Assembly (NCBI RefSeq): GCF_033842475.1
Contig: NZ_JAWXYB010000018.1
Span: forward strand, 2,835,501-2,899,500
Reading direction: 5' to 3'
DNA: 64,000 bases
From: Acidiphilium acidophilum
Lineage (GTDB): Bacteria > Pseudomonadota > Alphaproteobacteria > Acetobacterales > Acetobacteraceae
This document shows positions 9,673 to 17,905 of the stretch, piece after piece. A model generated the notes under the pieces. That model made no database searches. It was not told the origin of the DNA and saw nothing but the letters and a program-made list of their open reading frames with translations. Both the position numbers and the translations under genes were made by a program. How positions within the stretch are numbered: the first letter of the stretch is position 1; each line of letters starts with the position of its first letter.

Positions 9673-9689
9673 GCAGGAAGTTTTTTTCG

Positions 9690-9715
9690 CTTCTTTTTTG
9701 TTCACAAAAAAGAAG
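9690..9715. repeat. T-rich hairpin repeat, single copy 1
   Basis: 12-bp stem CTTCTTTTTTGT / ACAAAAAAGAAG with a two-base loop, preceded by AAGTTTTTTTCG. Member of the window-wide hairpin family. It lies between two genes in the same orientation and could terminate the methyltransferase transcript. Confidence 0.85.
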
Positions 9716-9821
9716 TACTCCCCTTCTATCCGCCCTGACTGACCTGCGCCCAGCCAAATATCCGATTTCCCTTGACTCCACCGAGAGCGGAATTTTACCT
9801 CGAAGCAGGGAGGGCTTCATC

Positions 9822-10937
9822 ATGAGCCGGGTTCGGGTTCTGGTCGGCACACGCAAAGGGGCCTTCGTTTTGACCGCCGATGGCGCGCGGCGGGATTGGG
9901 CGGTCTCCGGTCCCCATTTCGCGGGGTGGGAGATTTATCATCTGAAGGGATCACCGGCCGATCCGGGGCGGATCTATGCGTCGCAATCGTCGGGATGGTT
10001 CGGGCAGATAATCCAGCGCTCGGACGATGGCGGCACGACGTGGCAGCCGGTCGGCAAGGATTTCGTCTATGACGGCGTCGCCGGAACCCATCAATGGTAC
10101 GATGGCACGCCCCATCCGTGGGAGTTCAACCGGGTCTGGCATCTGGAGCCCTCGCTGGCGGACCCCGACACGGTGTTTGCCGGGGTCGAGGATGCGGCGT
10201 TGTTCAAATCGAGCGACGGCGGAATGACCTGGCGTGAGCTGTCGGGCCTGCGCCAGCACACCACGGGGTCAACCTGGCAGCCGGGAGCGGGCGGGATGTG
10301 CCTGCATTCGATCCTGCTCGATCCGGTCGATCCCGCGCGGATCTACACCGCGATTTCGGCGGCAGGGGCGTTCCGGAGCGACGATGGCGGGGAATCGTGG
10401 CTGCCGATAAACCGGGGTCTGCGCTCGGCGCATATCCCCGATCCGGAGGCGGCGGTCGGGCATTGCGTCCATCATATCGCGCTGCATCCTTCCAATCCCG
10501 AGCGGCTGTTCATGCAGAAGCATTGGGATGTGATGCGGTCGGACGATGCGGGTGCCACCTGGCATGAGATCAGCGGCGATCTGCCGACCGATTTCGGCTT
10601 CGTGGTCGATATCCATGCGCATGAGCCGGAGACGGTGTTCGTCGTGCCGATCAAGAGCGATCAGGAACATTTTCCGCTCGATGGCCGATTGGCGGTGTAT
10701 CGGAGCCGGAGCGGCGGCGGCGATTGGGAGCGGCTCGGCAAGGGGCTGCCGCAGCAGGATTGCTATGTGAACGTGCTGCGCGATGCGATGGCGGTGGATA
10801 CGCTGGATCAGTGCGGGATTTATTTCGGAACCACAGGCGGGCAGGTCTTCGTCTCGCCCGATGGCGGCAACACCTGGGAGGCGATCGTGCAGAACCTGCC
10901 CGCGGTGCTTTCGGTCGAGGTGCAGACCCTGACGTGA
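9822..10937 (+). CDS. BNR/sialidase-type beta-propeller protein
   Basis: 371 residues with at least six Asp-box repeats: [48 protein letters not shown], a degenerate [11 protein letters not shown] and [12 protein letters not shown]. Such repeats build a beta-propeller as in sialidases and sortilins. No signal peptide is seen ([16 protein letters not shown]), so a cytoplasmic location is likely, and sialidase catalytic residues cannot be confirmed. Ribosome site GGAGGG lies before the ATG. The stop overlaps the GTG start of a MoaD/ThiS-like protein, which ties the two together; I recall this pair as recurrent in proteobacteria with no known function. Confidence 0.8.
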   Translation: MSRVRVLVGTRKGAFVLTADGARRDWAVSGPHFAGWEIYHLKGSPADPGRIYASQSSGWFGQIIQRSDDGGTTWQPVGKDFVYDGVAGTHQWYDGTPHPWEFNRVWHLEPSLADPDTVFAGVEDAALFKSSDGGMTWRELSGLRQHTTGSTWQPGAGGMCLHSILLDPVDPARIYTAISAAGAFRSDDGGESWLPINRGLRSAHIPDPEAAVGHCVHHIALHPSNPERLFMQKHWDVMRSDDAGATWHEISGDLPTDFGFVVDIHAHEPETVFVVPIKSDQEHFPLDGRLAVYRSRSGGGDWERLGKGLPQQDCYVNVLRDAMAVDTLDQCGIYFGTTGGQVFVSPDGGNTWEAIVQNLPAVLSVEVQTLT

Positions 10938-11236
10938 GCGACGTACGGGTCGAATTGCCCGGCGGGCTGGCGGTGCTGGCGCGATTGCCGCGCGATGTGG
11001 TGGTCGCCGTGGCCGGGCCTGTAACGCTCGGCGCGGTACTCGCCGCGCTGGAGGCGGATCATCCCGTATTGCGGGGCACGATCCGGGACGGGGTGACCGC
11101 AAAGCGGCGGCCCTTCATCCGGTTCTACGCCTGCCAGCAGGATTTTTCCCATGCGGCGATGGACACGGCCCTGCCGGAGCCAATCGCGAGCGGGGATGAA
11201 GCCCTGCTGATCGTCGGGGCGATCGCCGGGGGATAA
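10934..11236 (+). CDS. MoaD/ThiS-like ubiquitin-fold protein ending in Gly-Gly
   Basis: 100 residues starting with a GTG that overlaps the upstream stop (GTGA), giving [18 protein letters not shown]. The beta-grasp pattern and the C-terminal IVGAIAGG match sulfur-carrier proteins, which are adenylated and thiocarboxylated on the terminal glycine by an E1-like enzyme. Most MoaD proteins are about 80 residues; this one has an insertion around [17 protein letters not shown]. No moaE, thiG or E1-like gene is nearby, so it is not the standard molybdopterin or thiazole carrier. Coupling to the BNR propeller implies a joint role that I cannot name. Confidence 0.75.
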   Translation: MSDVRVELPGGLAVLARLPRDVVVAVAGPVTLGAVLAALEADHPVLRGTIRDGVTAKRRPFIRFYACQQDFSHAAMDTALPEPIASGDEALLIVGAIAGG

Positions 11237-11394
11237 GCGCCGCTTCACGGTCTGCGTTTCTGGAATTGTGTCAGAAAACTTTACACATACAAAAATAGAT
11301 CTACAAATTTTATTTATGAATCAATACGTTAAATTTTGGCATGTTTGTTGCTTATGTTGGATCTCACCTACTAAACGATCAAAGGGATACCTTC
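11237..11394 (+). promoter_or_regulatory. AT-rich upstream region of the PEP-CTERM gene
   Basis: About 160 bases markedly richer in A/T than the flanking genes (TTTACACATACAAAAATAG and similar). Probably holds the promoter of the PEP-CTERM gene. No clear -35/-10 pair or operator could be assigned. Confidence 0.35.
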
Positions 11395-11940
11395 ATGAAA
11401 CATCTATTTTCCTCCAAGTCGGCACGGACCTTGACGATGGCCGCGCTGATCGCCGCAGCGCCGATCGGCACCGGGATTGCGCAGGCGGGTACGTATGATC
11501 TGTCCTTTACCTCCGGCACGACCACAACGACCGCGACGCTGACGACCGCAAATTCGCTGAACAGCCTGGGCGGATATTCGGTGACGGGAATTACCGGCAC
11601 TTTTGGGTCCACGCCGATCACCGGGATCGTGGCACCCTCGGGTACCGTCACCGATTCACCATCGCAGAACGGGTATTATGCTAGTTATGATAATACGTTG
11701 TTTGCCACGTCACCTTATTTCGACTTATATGGTTTGTTCTTCGATGCGAGCGGCACCGACGTCAATCTGTTCTACCAGTCGGGTAGTTATGCTCAGTTCA
11801 TATTGGGAGATACCGTAAATACACCGGTGACCGGGTTTACACTGACCGCCGTGCCGGAACCGGGATCGCTGCTGCTGCTGGGCACGGGCATCATCGCGCT
11901 GGGCCTCGTGGTTCGCCGCCGCCAAACGCGTCAGGTATGA
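11395..11940 (+). CDS. PEP-CTERM sorting-domain protein
   Basis: Secreted protein anchored or processed by an exosortase. 181 residues from the ATG at 11395: signal peptide at about 1-33 ending GIAQAG, a Thr/Ser/Gly-rich beta-type body, and a C-terminal sorting signal VPEPGSLLLLGTGIIALGL followed by RRRQTR, i.e. PEP motif, transmembrane helix and basic tail. The start was chosen for its signal peptide and AGGG upstream; the frame extends to 11341. No exosortase is in the window. Function of the body unknown; relatives are surface or matrix proteins. Confidence 0.9.
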   Translation: MKHLFSSKSARTLTMAALIAAAPIGTGIAQAGTYDLSFTSGTTTTTATLTTANSLNSLGGYSVTGITGTFGSTPITGIVAPSGTVTDSPSQNGYYASYDNTLFATSPYFDLYGLFFDASGTDVNLFYQSGSYAQFILGDTVNTPVTGFTLTAVPEPGSLLLLGTGIIALGLVVRRRQTRQV

Positions 11941-12011
11941 TCGCGCGGCACCGGCGGTCAGTCCGACCGTCGGTGCCCATCCGGCCCTGATCTTCGCGCA
12001 AAAGTTCTTTG

Positions 12012-12035
12012 CTTCTTTCTTTCAAGAAAGAAGCC
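12012..12035. repeat. T-rich hairpin repeat, single copy 2
   Basis: 11-bp stem GCTTCTTTCTT / AAGAAAGAAGC with loop TC, between the convergent PEP-CTERM and hemF genes. Position suits a bidirectional terminator. Both stem arms carry the same change relative to other copies (C in the T run, G in the A run), so pairing is preserved. Confidence 0.85.
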
Positions 12036-12054
12036 CTTCCTTAACCTCCCCGCG

Positions 12055-12960
12055 CTAAACCCATTTCACCTCAGGCGGCAGGCTCATCAAAATAGCTTCG
12101 GTATTGCCGCCGGTCTTGAGTCCGAACGTGGTGCCCCGGTCATAGAGGAGGTTGAATTCGACGTAACGGCCCCGGCGGATGAGCTGGGCTTCGCGTTCTT
12201 CGGCGGTCCAATCCTCGTTCATCCGACGGCGGATAATGCTGGGGTAGGATGACAGGAAAGCGAGGCCAACATCGCGGGTGAAGGCGAAATCGGCCTCGGG
12301 GTCGGATTCGAGATAGTCGTAGAAAATCCCGCCCGCGCCCCGGGTTTCGTTTCGGTGCGGCAAAAAAAAGTATTCGTCGCACCATTTCTTGAATTTGGGG
12401 TAGTAATCAGGATTGTGGGCATTGCAGGCGTGCTCGAAAGCGGCATGGAACGTAGCCGCATCTTCGAGGGCGGCTGCGGTGCCGGGTTGCAGCGGGGTGA
12501 GGTCGCCGCCGCCGCCGAACCAGCCCTTGCTGGTCACGATCATGCGGGTGTTCATGTGCGCGGCGGGCACGCGCGGGCTGTGCATATGAGCGACGAGGCT
12601 GATGCCGGCGGCCCAGAAGCGCGGGTCTTCCGCGGCGCCGGGGATATTTTTGGCAAATTCCGGGCTGAAACTGCCGCCGACCACCGAGATGTTGACGCCG
12701 ACTTTTTCGAACACGCGCCCGCGCATCAGGCCGATTTCGCCCCCGCCTTCGAGATGGTTCTTGCCGTCGGGCTCGCGGGTCCACGGCGTGCGGACGAATC
12801 GGCCCGGGGGCTGGCCCGATTTCGGGCCGGCGTAGTCGTCCTCGATCGCCTCGAAAGCGGCGCAGATGCGGTCGCGGAGTTCGGCGAACCAGGCCCGCGC
12901 GGCGGGTTTGAGGGCTTCGTGGGGAATGGGGGCGGTTTGCGCGCGGGTTTCAGTGCTCAT
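12055..12960 (-). CDS. hemF: Oxygen-dependent coproporphyrinogen III oxidase
   Basis: Decarboxylates coproporphyrinogen III to protoporphyrinogen IX using O2 in heme synthesis. 301 residues, normal length. Recognisable blocks: [20 protein letters not shown], the substrate-region [33 protein letters not shown], and the C-terminal [20 protein letters not shown] with [13 protein letters not shown]. Absence of cysteine-cluster motifs distinguishes it from the radical-SAM enzyme HemN. It is divergent from the bc1-like trio that starts at 13014, so a shared regulatory region of about 50 bases lies between them. An aerobic lifestyle is implied. Confidence 0.96.
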   Translation of the reverse strand: MSTETRAQTAPIPHEALKPAARAWFAELRDRICAAFEAIEDDYAGPKSGQPPGRFVRTPWTREPDGKNHLEGGGEIGLMRGRVFEKVGVNISVVGGSFSPEFAKNIPGAAEDPRFWAAGISLVAHMHSPRVPAAHMNTRMIVTSKGWFGGGGDLTPLQPGTAAALEDAATFHAAFEHACNAHNPDYYPKFKKWCDEYFFLPHRNETRGAGGIFYDYLESDPEADFAFTRDVGLAFLSSYPSIIRRRMNEDWTAEEREAQLIRRGRYVEFNLLYDRGTTFGLKTGGNTEAILMSLPPEVKWV

Positions 12961-13013
12961 GCCATCGATTATAGCCGATTCGCCGCGTATTGAAATTTCG
13001 GGCGATTACGGCC

Positions 13014-13157
13014 ATGCGGGCGAGGATGGACAGGCAGCGTCTCGCGCGGTGGGTGTTGGTCGGCATGGCGCTGCTGGGGCTGGGCGCGCTGGCGGTGGCC
13101 TTCGGCACAGCCCTCGGCCCGGCGCGACCGATTGCCCCGACCATGACAACCCGATGA
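13014..13157 (+). CDS. 47-residue single-pass membrane protein, possible Rieske-anchor remnant
   Basis: MRARMDRQRLARWVLVGMAL opens a 47-residue frame with an Arg-rich N-terminus, one hydrophobic helix at about 13-32 and a short Pro-rich tail. The stop overlaps the ATG of the cytochrome b-like gene (ATGA), as expected for an operon. In petABC operons this slot is held by the Rieske subunit, whose N-terminus is a basic segment plus one transmembrane helix; here there is no [2Fe-2S] domain at all. That it is a reduced Rieske anchor is inference from position and topology. Internal ATG at 13026 is an alternative start. Confidence 0.55.
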   Translation: MRARMDRQRLARWVLVGMALLGLGALAVAFGTALGPARPIAPTMTTR

Positions 13158-14278
13158 AGCCGCACCCGGGCTGGCTGGAAGCACGGCTGCCGATCGGCGC
13201 CTGGTATCGCGCCGGATGGCGGGATGCGCCGGTGCCGGGAAACCTGACGCTGGTATTTTCGGCGGGGCTGATGGTCGCCGTGGCGCTCGCGGTGATCACA
13301 CTGAGCGGAATCTGGCTCGGTCTCGCCTATGTCGGCGCACCGGGCGCGGCGGCACTCTCGATCGCGCGCTACACGAACGAGGTTCCGTTCGGCTGGCTGG
13401 TGTTCGATCTGCACCGGGATGGCGTGACGATGCTGTTCGGCGTGGTCTATCTCGGGCTGCTGCGGGGGATGTATTACGGGAGCTATCGCGGCGGGCGGGA
13501 ACTGGCGTGGATTCTGGAAGTGGCGCGGTTCGCCGTGTTTCTCGGCCTCGGCTTCTTCGGCTTCGCGATGAGCGGCGGCGCAGGGGCGCAGCGGGCCATG
13601 CTCGCCATGGCGCGGCATATCGCAGCAATTCCGCTCGCCGGCCCGGTGGTCGCACGGGATTTTCTCGGCGGCAACCGGATCGGCCCGACCAGCATCGCCC
13701 ACATGGCAATGACGCATATCGCGATCGGGTTTCTGGTCCTCCTGATCGCAATGCTGGGCTATCTGGCCTCCCGGCTGGCCCCCCCGGCGCATCCGGACGG
13801 GGTGGGCGCGGCCACTGCGCGAAAAATGGTGCCGCAACGGGCCTACACGGCACAGATATTCACCGCCTTCGTGGTGTTCGCCCTGATTTTCGCGGCGATC
13901 GTCACCGTGGCCCCGGCGCTGGGCTATCCCCCCCATGTGGCGGGCGTGCCGTGGTATCTTCTGGTATTCGACGGGTTGGGCCAGGCCGGGCGAAGCCCCG
14001 GCGGCGGCGTGGCGCTGGGAGTCGCAGCGGTCCTGCTGCTCGGCGCGTTACCGTGGCTCGATCGCGGCACAGTGGCGAGCGGGCGGTATCGGCCGATCTA
14101 TGCAGCGTTCGTGCTGCTGTTCGCCCTCGATGTCACCGTGCTCGGCGTCGCCACGGCGGCAGGATCGACCGGCGTGATGATCGCCGCGACAATCTGGGTG
14201 TTCGTGCACTTCCTGGTGGTGACGCCGCTGGTCACCCTGCTGGAAGTAGCGCGCCCCATCCCCGGGCAGCCCGCGTGA
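13154..14278 (+). CDS. Cytochrome b-like subunit lacking both heme-bH ligands
   Basis: 374 residues aligning by eye with cytochrome b of bc1 complexes: GWLEARLPI near the N-terminus, FDLHRDGVTMLFGVVYLGLL in helix B, then RGMYYGSYRGGRELAWI, and a C-terminal block with WLDRGTVASGRYRP. In normal cytochrome b, helices B and D each carry two His 14 residues apart. Here His87 and His188 are present, but the partners are Gly101 and Gly202. The retained pair corresponds to heme bL and the lost pair to heme bH. The Qo-site PEWY is reduced to VPWY (266-268), losing the glutamate. About eight transmembrane helices. Overlaps both neighbours by four bases. Probably a mono-heme membrane protein; role unknown. 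Confidence 0.8.
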   Translation: MKPHPGWLEARLPIGAWYRAGWRDAPVPGNLTLVFSAGLMVAVALAVITLSGIWLGLAYVGAPGAAALSIARYTNEVPFGWLVFDLHRDGVTMLFGVVYLGLLRGMYYGSYRGGRELAWILEVARFAVFLGLGFFGFAMSGGAGAQRAMLAMARHIAAIPLAGPVVARDFLGGNRIGPTSIAHMAMTHIAIGFLVLLIAMLGYLASRLAPPAHPDGVGAATARKMVPQRAYTAQIFTAFVVFALIFAAIVTVAPALGYPPHVAGVPWYLLVFDGLGQAGRSPGGGVALGVAAVLLLGALPWLDRGTVASGRYRPIYAAFVLLFALDVTVLGVATAAGSTGVMIAATIWVFVHFLVVTPLVTLLEVARPIPGQPA

Positions 14279-14742
14279 AAACCCCGCTGGCGATCATCCC
14301 GATACTGCCGATAACCTTGGCAATAACGCTCGCAATGACACCGGCGAGCCGCGCGGCAGAACCGCATTTCGGCTTCGAAGGATGGTTCGGCACCTACAAC
14401 CGCACCGAGGTGCAGGCCGGGGCCAGATTATTTCACGATAATTGCGCCCGCTGCCACGCCATCGGCCTCGCCACACCGCACGCAGCGGCAATGACCCTGT
14501 TCGAGGCGCGGCATCGAAACGGCCCTGTCCTGGTCTACCGGATTTTGCGCGGGCGGGTGGCGCTGCCCGTCGCCCATCCGCTATTGCCCCCCGGCGCGGC
14601 GCACGATGTCGCGACCTATCTCGCCTGGACCGCCGACCCCACGCTCGACCGGCGCAAGCGGCTCGGGGCCATCGCCCTGTCGTTTCTGATCGCGTTCGGC
14701 GCGGTCGGGTATTTCGCGTTTGGAACAAGGACATCAAAATGA
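14275..14742 (+). CDS. Short cytochrome c1-like protein
   Basis: 155 residues from a GTG overlapping the upstream stop. Signal peptide at about 1-28 (ending SRAAEP), then FGFEGWFGTYNRTEVQAGAR, which mirrors the start of mature cytochrome c1, heme c motif CARCH at 57-61, then DVATYLAWTADPTLDRRKRLG and a C-terminal transmembrane anchor at about 131-150, all as in c1. Normal c1 has about 250 residues; the middle is missing, and with it the loop carrying the Met axial ligand. The only methionines after cleavage are at or near residue 73, so the sixth heme ligand is uncertain. Third gene of the bc1-like trio. Confidence 0.8.
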   Translation: MKTPLAIIPILPITLAITLAMTPASRAAEPHFGFEGWFGTYNRTEVQAGARLFHDNCARCHAIGLATPHAAAMTLFEARHRNGPVLVYRILRGRVALPVAHPLLPPGAAHDVATYLAWTADPTLDRRKRLGAIALSFLIAFGAVGYFAFGTRTSK

Positions 14743-15638
14743 CCGATCACGACCATCACGCCCCACGAACCCCGGTGATCGGGGTGATCGGCGGCTCCGG
14801 CCTCTACGATATCGCGGGACTGACCGACCAGCGCTGGGAACGCGTCGCCAGCCCGTGGGGCGAAGCATCGGACGAACTTCTCTTCGGCACGCTCGACGGC
14901 GTCTCGCTGGTGTTCCTCCCGCGTCATGGCCGCGGCCACAAACGCGCCCCGAGCGATCTGAACTACCGCGCCAATATCGACGTGCTGAAACGCGTCGGCG
15001 TGACCGATATCCTCTCGCTCTCCGCCGTCGGCAGTCTCAAGGAGGAACTCCCGCCGGGACACTTCGTGATCGTCGACCAGTTCATCGACCGGACCTTCGC
15101 CCGCGCGAAAAGCTTTTTCGGCGCCGGATGCGTCGCCCACGTCTCGGTGGCGGACCCGGTATGCCCCCGCCTCGGCGACGCGCTGGAACACGCGGCCCGC
15201 ACCCTCGGCCTCGACGTCACACGCGGCGGCACCTACCTCGCCATGGAAGGACCGCAATTCTCGACCCGGGCGGAAAGCAACCTCTACCGAAGCTGGGGCT
15301 GCTCGGTCATCGGCATGACCAACATGCCGGAAGCCAAACTCGCCCGCGAAGCCGAAATCTGCTACGTAACCGTCGCCATGGTGACCGATTACGATTGCTG
15401 GCACCAGGATCACGACGCCGTCACAGTGGATCAGGTCGTCAAAATCCTGTTCGGCAACGCCGATCACGCCCGCAACCTGGTGCGGCACGTAACCCCCCAC
15501 CTCAACACCCCACGCACCTCCTGCCCCGCCGGATGCGACCACGCCCTCGACCACGCCCTGATCACCGCCCCCGCCGCCCGCGACCCCGATCTCGTCGCCA
15601 AACTCGACGCCGTGGCAGGCCGCGTGCTCGGAGGATAG
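14739..15638 (+). CDS. mtnP: S-methyl-5'-thioadenosine phosphorylase
   Basis: Cleaves methylthioadenosine from polyamine synthesis to adenine and methylthioribose-1-phosphate. 299 residues, usual for MTAP. Motifs: phosphate-binding GVIGGSGLYDI, FLPRHGRGHKRAPSDLNYRA, base-binding YLAMEGPQFSTRAES and IGMTNMPEAKLAREAEICY; the Thr-Asn before MPEA and the Cys-rich C-terminus (RTSCPAGCD) fit MTAP rather than purine nucleoside phosphorylase. Its ATG overlaps the stop of the c1-like gene (ATGA), so it is co-transcribed with the bc1-like trio; no metabolic link is obvious. The structured GC-rich repeat follows. Confidence 0.93.
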   Translation: MTDHDHHAPRTPVIGVIGGSGLYDIAGLTDQRWERVASPWGEASDELLFGTLDGVSLVFLPRHGRGHKRAPSDLNYRANIDVLKRVGVTDILSLSAVGSLKEELPPGHFVIVDQFIDRTFARAKSFFGAGCVAHVSVADPVCPRLGDALEHAARTLGLDVTRGGTYLAMEGPQFSTRAESNLYRSWGCSVIGMTNMPEAKLAREAEICYVTVAMVTDYDCWHQDHDAVTVDQVVKILFGNADHARNLVRHVTPHLNTPRTSCPAGCDHALDHALITAPAARDPDLVAKLDAVAGRVLGG

Positions 15639-15654
15639 GGCAGGAAAAGCAAGA

Positions 15655-15838
15655 CCAGGGGGCGCTGCCCCCTGGTCCCCCGCTAAGGGCAGAGCCCTTA
15701 GAACCCTGGAGTTTTAGTCAGGAGGAGGGCGATCCAGGTCAGATCGGCGGAACGAGCGAGGCCGCGCCCTCCTCCTGACTAAAACTAGTGGATTCCAAAG
15801 GCTCCGCCTTTGGCGGGGTCGAGGGGCAGAGCCCCTCG
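15655..15838 (+). repeat. GC-rich five-hairpin element, copy 1
   Basis: Five consecutive hairpins: 15655-15675, 15683-15701, a central stem with arms 15710-15731 and 15765-15786 (22 bp, 33-base loop), 15795-15813 and 15820-15838. It lies between convergent mtnP and GntR genes. The same unit in reverse order is at 34286-34468. Outer hairpins are almost identical between copies, while the central stem differs but remains fully paired. Confidence 0.92.
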
Positions 15839-15864
15839 CCTTCCTTCCCACCCATCTTCCGATC

Positions 15865-16758
15865 TCACGGGTTACCGTGGCGCAGTCCGGCGCGCAGCGA
15901 GCGGCGGGAGGTGGCGAGGTGGGTCATCATGGCGCGGCGGGTGGCGTCGGGTTTACCGGTTTTGATGGCATCGAGGATGGCGAGGTGTTCGCGCACGGCG
16001 ATGCGGCGTCGTTCGGTTTCCTGTTGTTTGTCCCATTGGTAATGGTAGTGGAACAGGAACGATACGATATCGAAAAAGTCGCGGGCGAAGCGGTTTTCGA
16101 GGTGTCCGATCAACCAGAGGTGAAATTCGCGGTCGAGGGCGGGGAATTCGGCGTCGCGGGTATCGGGGTCGGCGTCGATATCGTGGTGGCGCGCGATCAT
16201 GGCGTCGGTGGCGGCGATGCACTCGGGCGAGGCGGGCGATGGCAACCGCGCGATGGCGGCGAGTTCGATCAATTCGCGCATATCGGCGACTTCGGTTGCG
16301 AATCCGTCATGGAATTCGAGCAGCATCCATCCGCCGCGCGGTTGTTTCTCGATCAATCCGAAGCGGGAGAATCCGATCAGGAATTCCCGGACCGAGACGG
16401 TGCTGGCGTTGCTGTCGCGGGCGAGTTCGGCTTCCGAGAAGCTATGGCCGGGCCGCCAGTCGCCGAGCAGAACCCGGCGCATGAAAATGCGCTCGATCTG
16501 CTCCTGCGGACCGTTGGTTTCCGCGACCGCGTAGTAATCGCCGTGCCGGGGGGGCCGCGCGATGGTAATGCCGTGCTCGTCGCGGTGCAGCACGCCGAGT
16601 CCGACCAATCGTTCGAGTGCTGCGCGCACCGTGGTGCGGCTGACGTTGAACTGCCGGGCGAGGGCGCTGTCCGAGCCGACGATGGGGGTTTCGAGGGAGG
16701 CGATATAGTCGAGCAGCGCATTGCTCGTGCGTTTCAGCAGGGTATTCGGCTTCGCCAT
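15865..16758 (-). CDS. GntR-type regulator with two winged helices and an FCD-like domain
   Basis: 297 residues from MAKPNTLLKR (AAGAGG upstream); the frame runs on to 16977 but overlaps the divergent LysR gene. Two consecutive helix-turn-helix units are visible: residues about 10-66 (GSDSALARQFNVSRTTVRAA, then LGVLHRDEHGITIA) and about 88-148 (FSEAELARDSNASTVSVREF, then FGLIEKQPRGGWML). The rest, about 155-297, is helical with His/Asp residues like the metal-binding FCD effector domain of FadR-type regulators. Usual FadR-type proteins have one winged helix and about 230-240 residues. Effector unknown; the divergent LysR gene and pgm are neighbours. Confidence 0.8.
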   Translation of the reverse strand: MAKPNTLLKRTSNALLDYIASLETPIVGSDSALARQFNVSRTTVRAALERLVGLGVLHRDEHGITIARPPRHGDYYAVAETNGPQEQIERIFMRRVLLGDWRPGHSFSEAELARDSNASTVSVREFLIGFSRFGLIEKQPRGGWMLLEFHDGFATEVADMRELIELAAIARLPSPASPECIAATDAMIARHHDIDADPDTRDAEFPALDREFHLWLIGHLENRFARDFFDIVSFLFHYHYQWDKQQETERRRIAVREHLAILDAIKTGKPDATRRAMMTHLATSRRSLRAGLRHGNP

Positions 16759-16926
16759 GGGGCCGTGTGCCTCTTGTTCGTGACTGTTCCTGGACGTCCG
16801 GTCGGGTACCGGAACGATAATCGGTAACAATGCGGCGATTGCGGCCAAATTGGCAAGCCTCCCCCGCGTTCTCCGCATCGCGCGATTATGCTTGCCCGTT
16901 GTGCCGCAGCGCGGTAGCCCGGGGTC

Positions 16927-17817
16927 ATGACCTTGGATCAGTTGCGTATTTTCGTCGCGGTTGCCGAACGTGAACATGTCACCCGCGCCGCCGAGGCGCT
17001 AAATCTGACCCAATCCGCCGCTTCGGGGGCGATTGCGGCGCTGGAGCGGGAATTCGCAACCAGGCTGTTCCACCGGGTCGGGCGCGGCATCGCGCTGACC
17101 GAGGCGGGCACGATGTTTCTCAGCGAGGCCCGGGCGGTTCTGAGCCGCGCCGCGGCAGCAACTGCGGCGATGCGCGAGGTATCGAGTCTCGCGCGCGGCC
17201 ATCTCGCGATCAAGGCGAGCCAGACCATCGCCAATCATGTCCTGCCGGTGCGCCTCGTGGCATTCCGCCGCGCCTATCCGGGGATCAGCCTGGCGGTCTC
17301 GATCGGCAATTCCGCCGATGTCGTCGAGGCGATCGACGAGGGCAAGGCCGAACTTGGCTTCGTCGAAGGACCGGGCGACACCCTGATCCACCCGCACATC
17401 GCCGCCGAGCCGATCGCGCAGGACCGTCTGGTCATGGTCGTCGCCGCCGATCACCCGTGGGCATCGCGCACCGCCCTCACCCCGGCGGAACTGGCGAGCG
17501 GCACCTGGGTCCTGCGCGAGGATGGTTCGGGCACCCGCGCCGTGTTCATCGAAGCCATGGCCGGTCTCGGGGTCGCCTATGCCGCGCTGAACATCGCCAT
17601 CGAGCTTCCCGCCAACGGCTCCGTCCTGACCGCCGTGATCGGCGGCGCCGGCGCGACCATTCTCTCCGAGCTTGTCTGTGTCGATGCCATCGCCGCCGGC
17701 AAGCTCCGCGAACTGCCGATCAACCTGCCCCGCCGCAGCTATTTCGCGGTCCAGCACCAGGACCGCACCCGCACCCGCGCCGCCGCCGCCCTGCTGGCGA
17801 TGCTCCGCCCCAAATGA
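16927..17817 (+). CDS. LysR-family transcriptional regulator
   Basis: 296 residues. N-terminal helix-turn-helix at about 1-62 (MTLDQLRIFVAVAEREHVTR, then LNLTQSAASGAIAALE), followed by a periplasmic-binding-protein-like effector domain from about residue 90 (HLAIKASQTIANHVLPVRLV). Its layout and the effector domain resemble regulators of the CysB/CbbR branch, but the ligand cannot be read. Divergent from the double-winged GntR regulator and 88 bases upstream of pgm on the same strand, so it may control either. The start ATG at 16927 begins a canonical LysR N-terminus. Confidence 0.88.
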   Translation: MTLDQLRIFVAVAEREHVTRAAEALNLTQSAASGAIAALEREFATRLFHRVGRGIALTEAGTMFLSEARAVLSRAAAATAAMREVSSLARGHLAIKASQTIANHVLPVRLVAFRRAYPGISLAVSIGNSADVVEAIDEGKAELGFVEGPGDTLIHPHIAAEPIAQDRLVMVVAADHPWASRTALTPAELASGTWVLREDGSGTRAVFIEAMAGLGVAYAALNIAIELPANGSVLTAVIGGAGATILSELVCVDAIAAGKLRELPINLPRRSYFAVQHQDRTRTRAAAALLAMLRPK

Positions 17818-17905
17818 TCCGCCGAACCAGGCGGCGATGCTGGACGAACCCACCCTCCACCCTGTAGGCCATCGCAAAACCAGTCCGCGACCACGGGAGA
17901 CCCCA

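Noticed and set aside
13154-14278. Ordinary cytochrome b561 or other diheme protein instead of a cytochrome b homologue
   Set aside because: The helix B block with RGMYYGSY and the C-terminal WLDRG...SGRYRP block align with bc1 cytochrome b, not with b561-type proteins.
16759-16977. N-terminal extension of the GntR-type protein to 16977
   Set aside because: It would overlap the divergent LysR start and has no domain; the ATG at 16758 with AAGAGG upstream is better.
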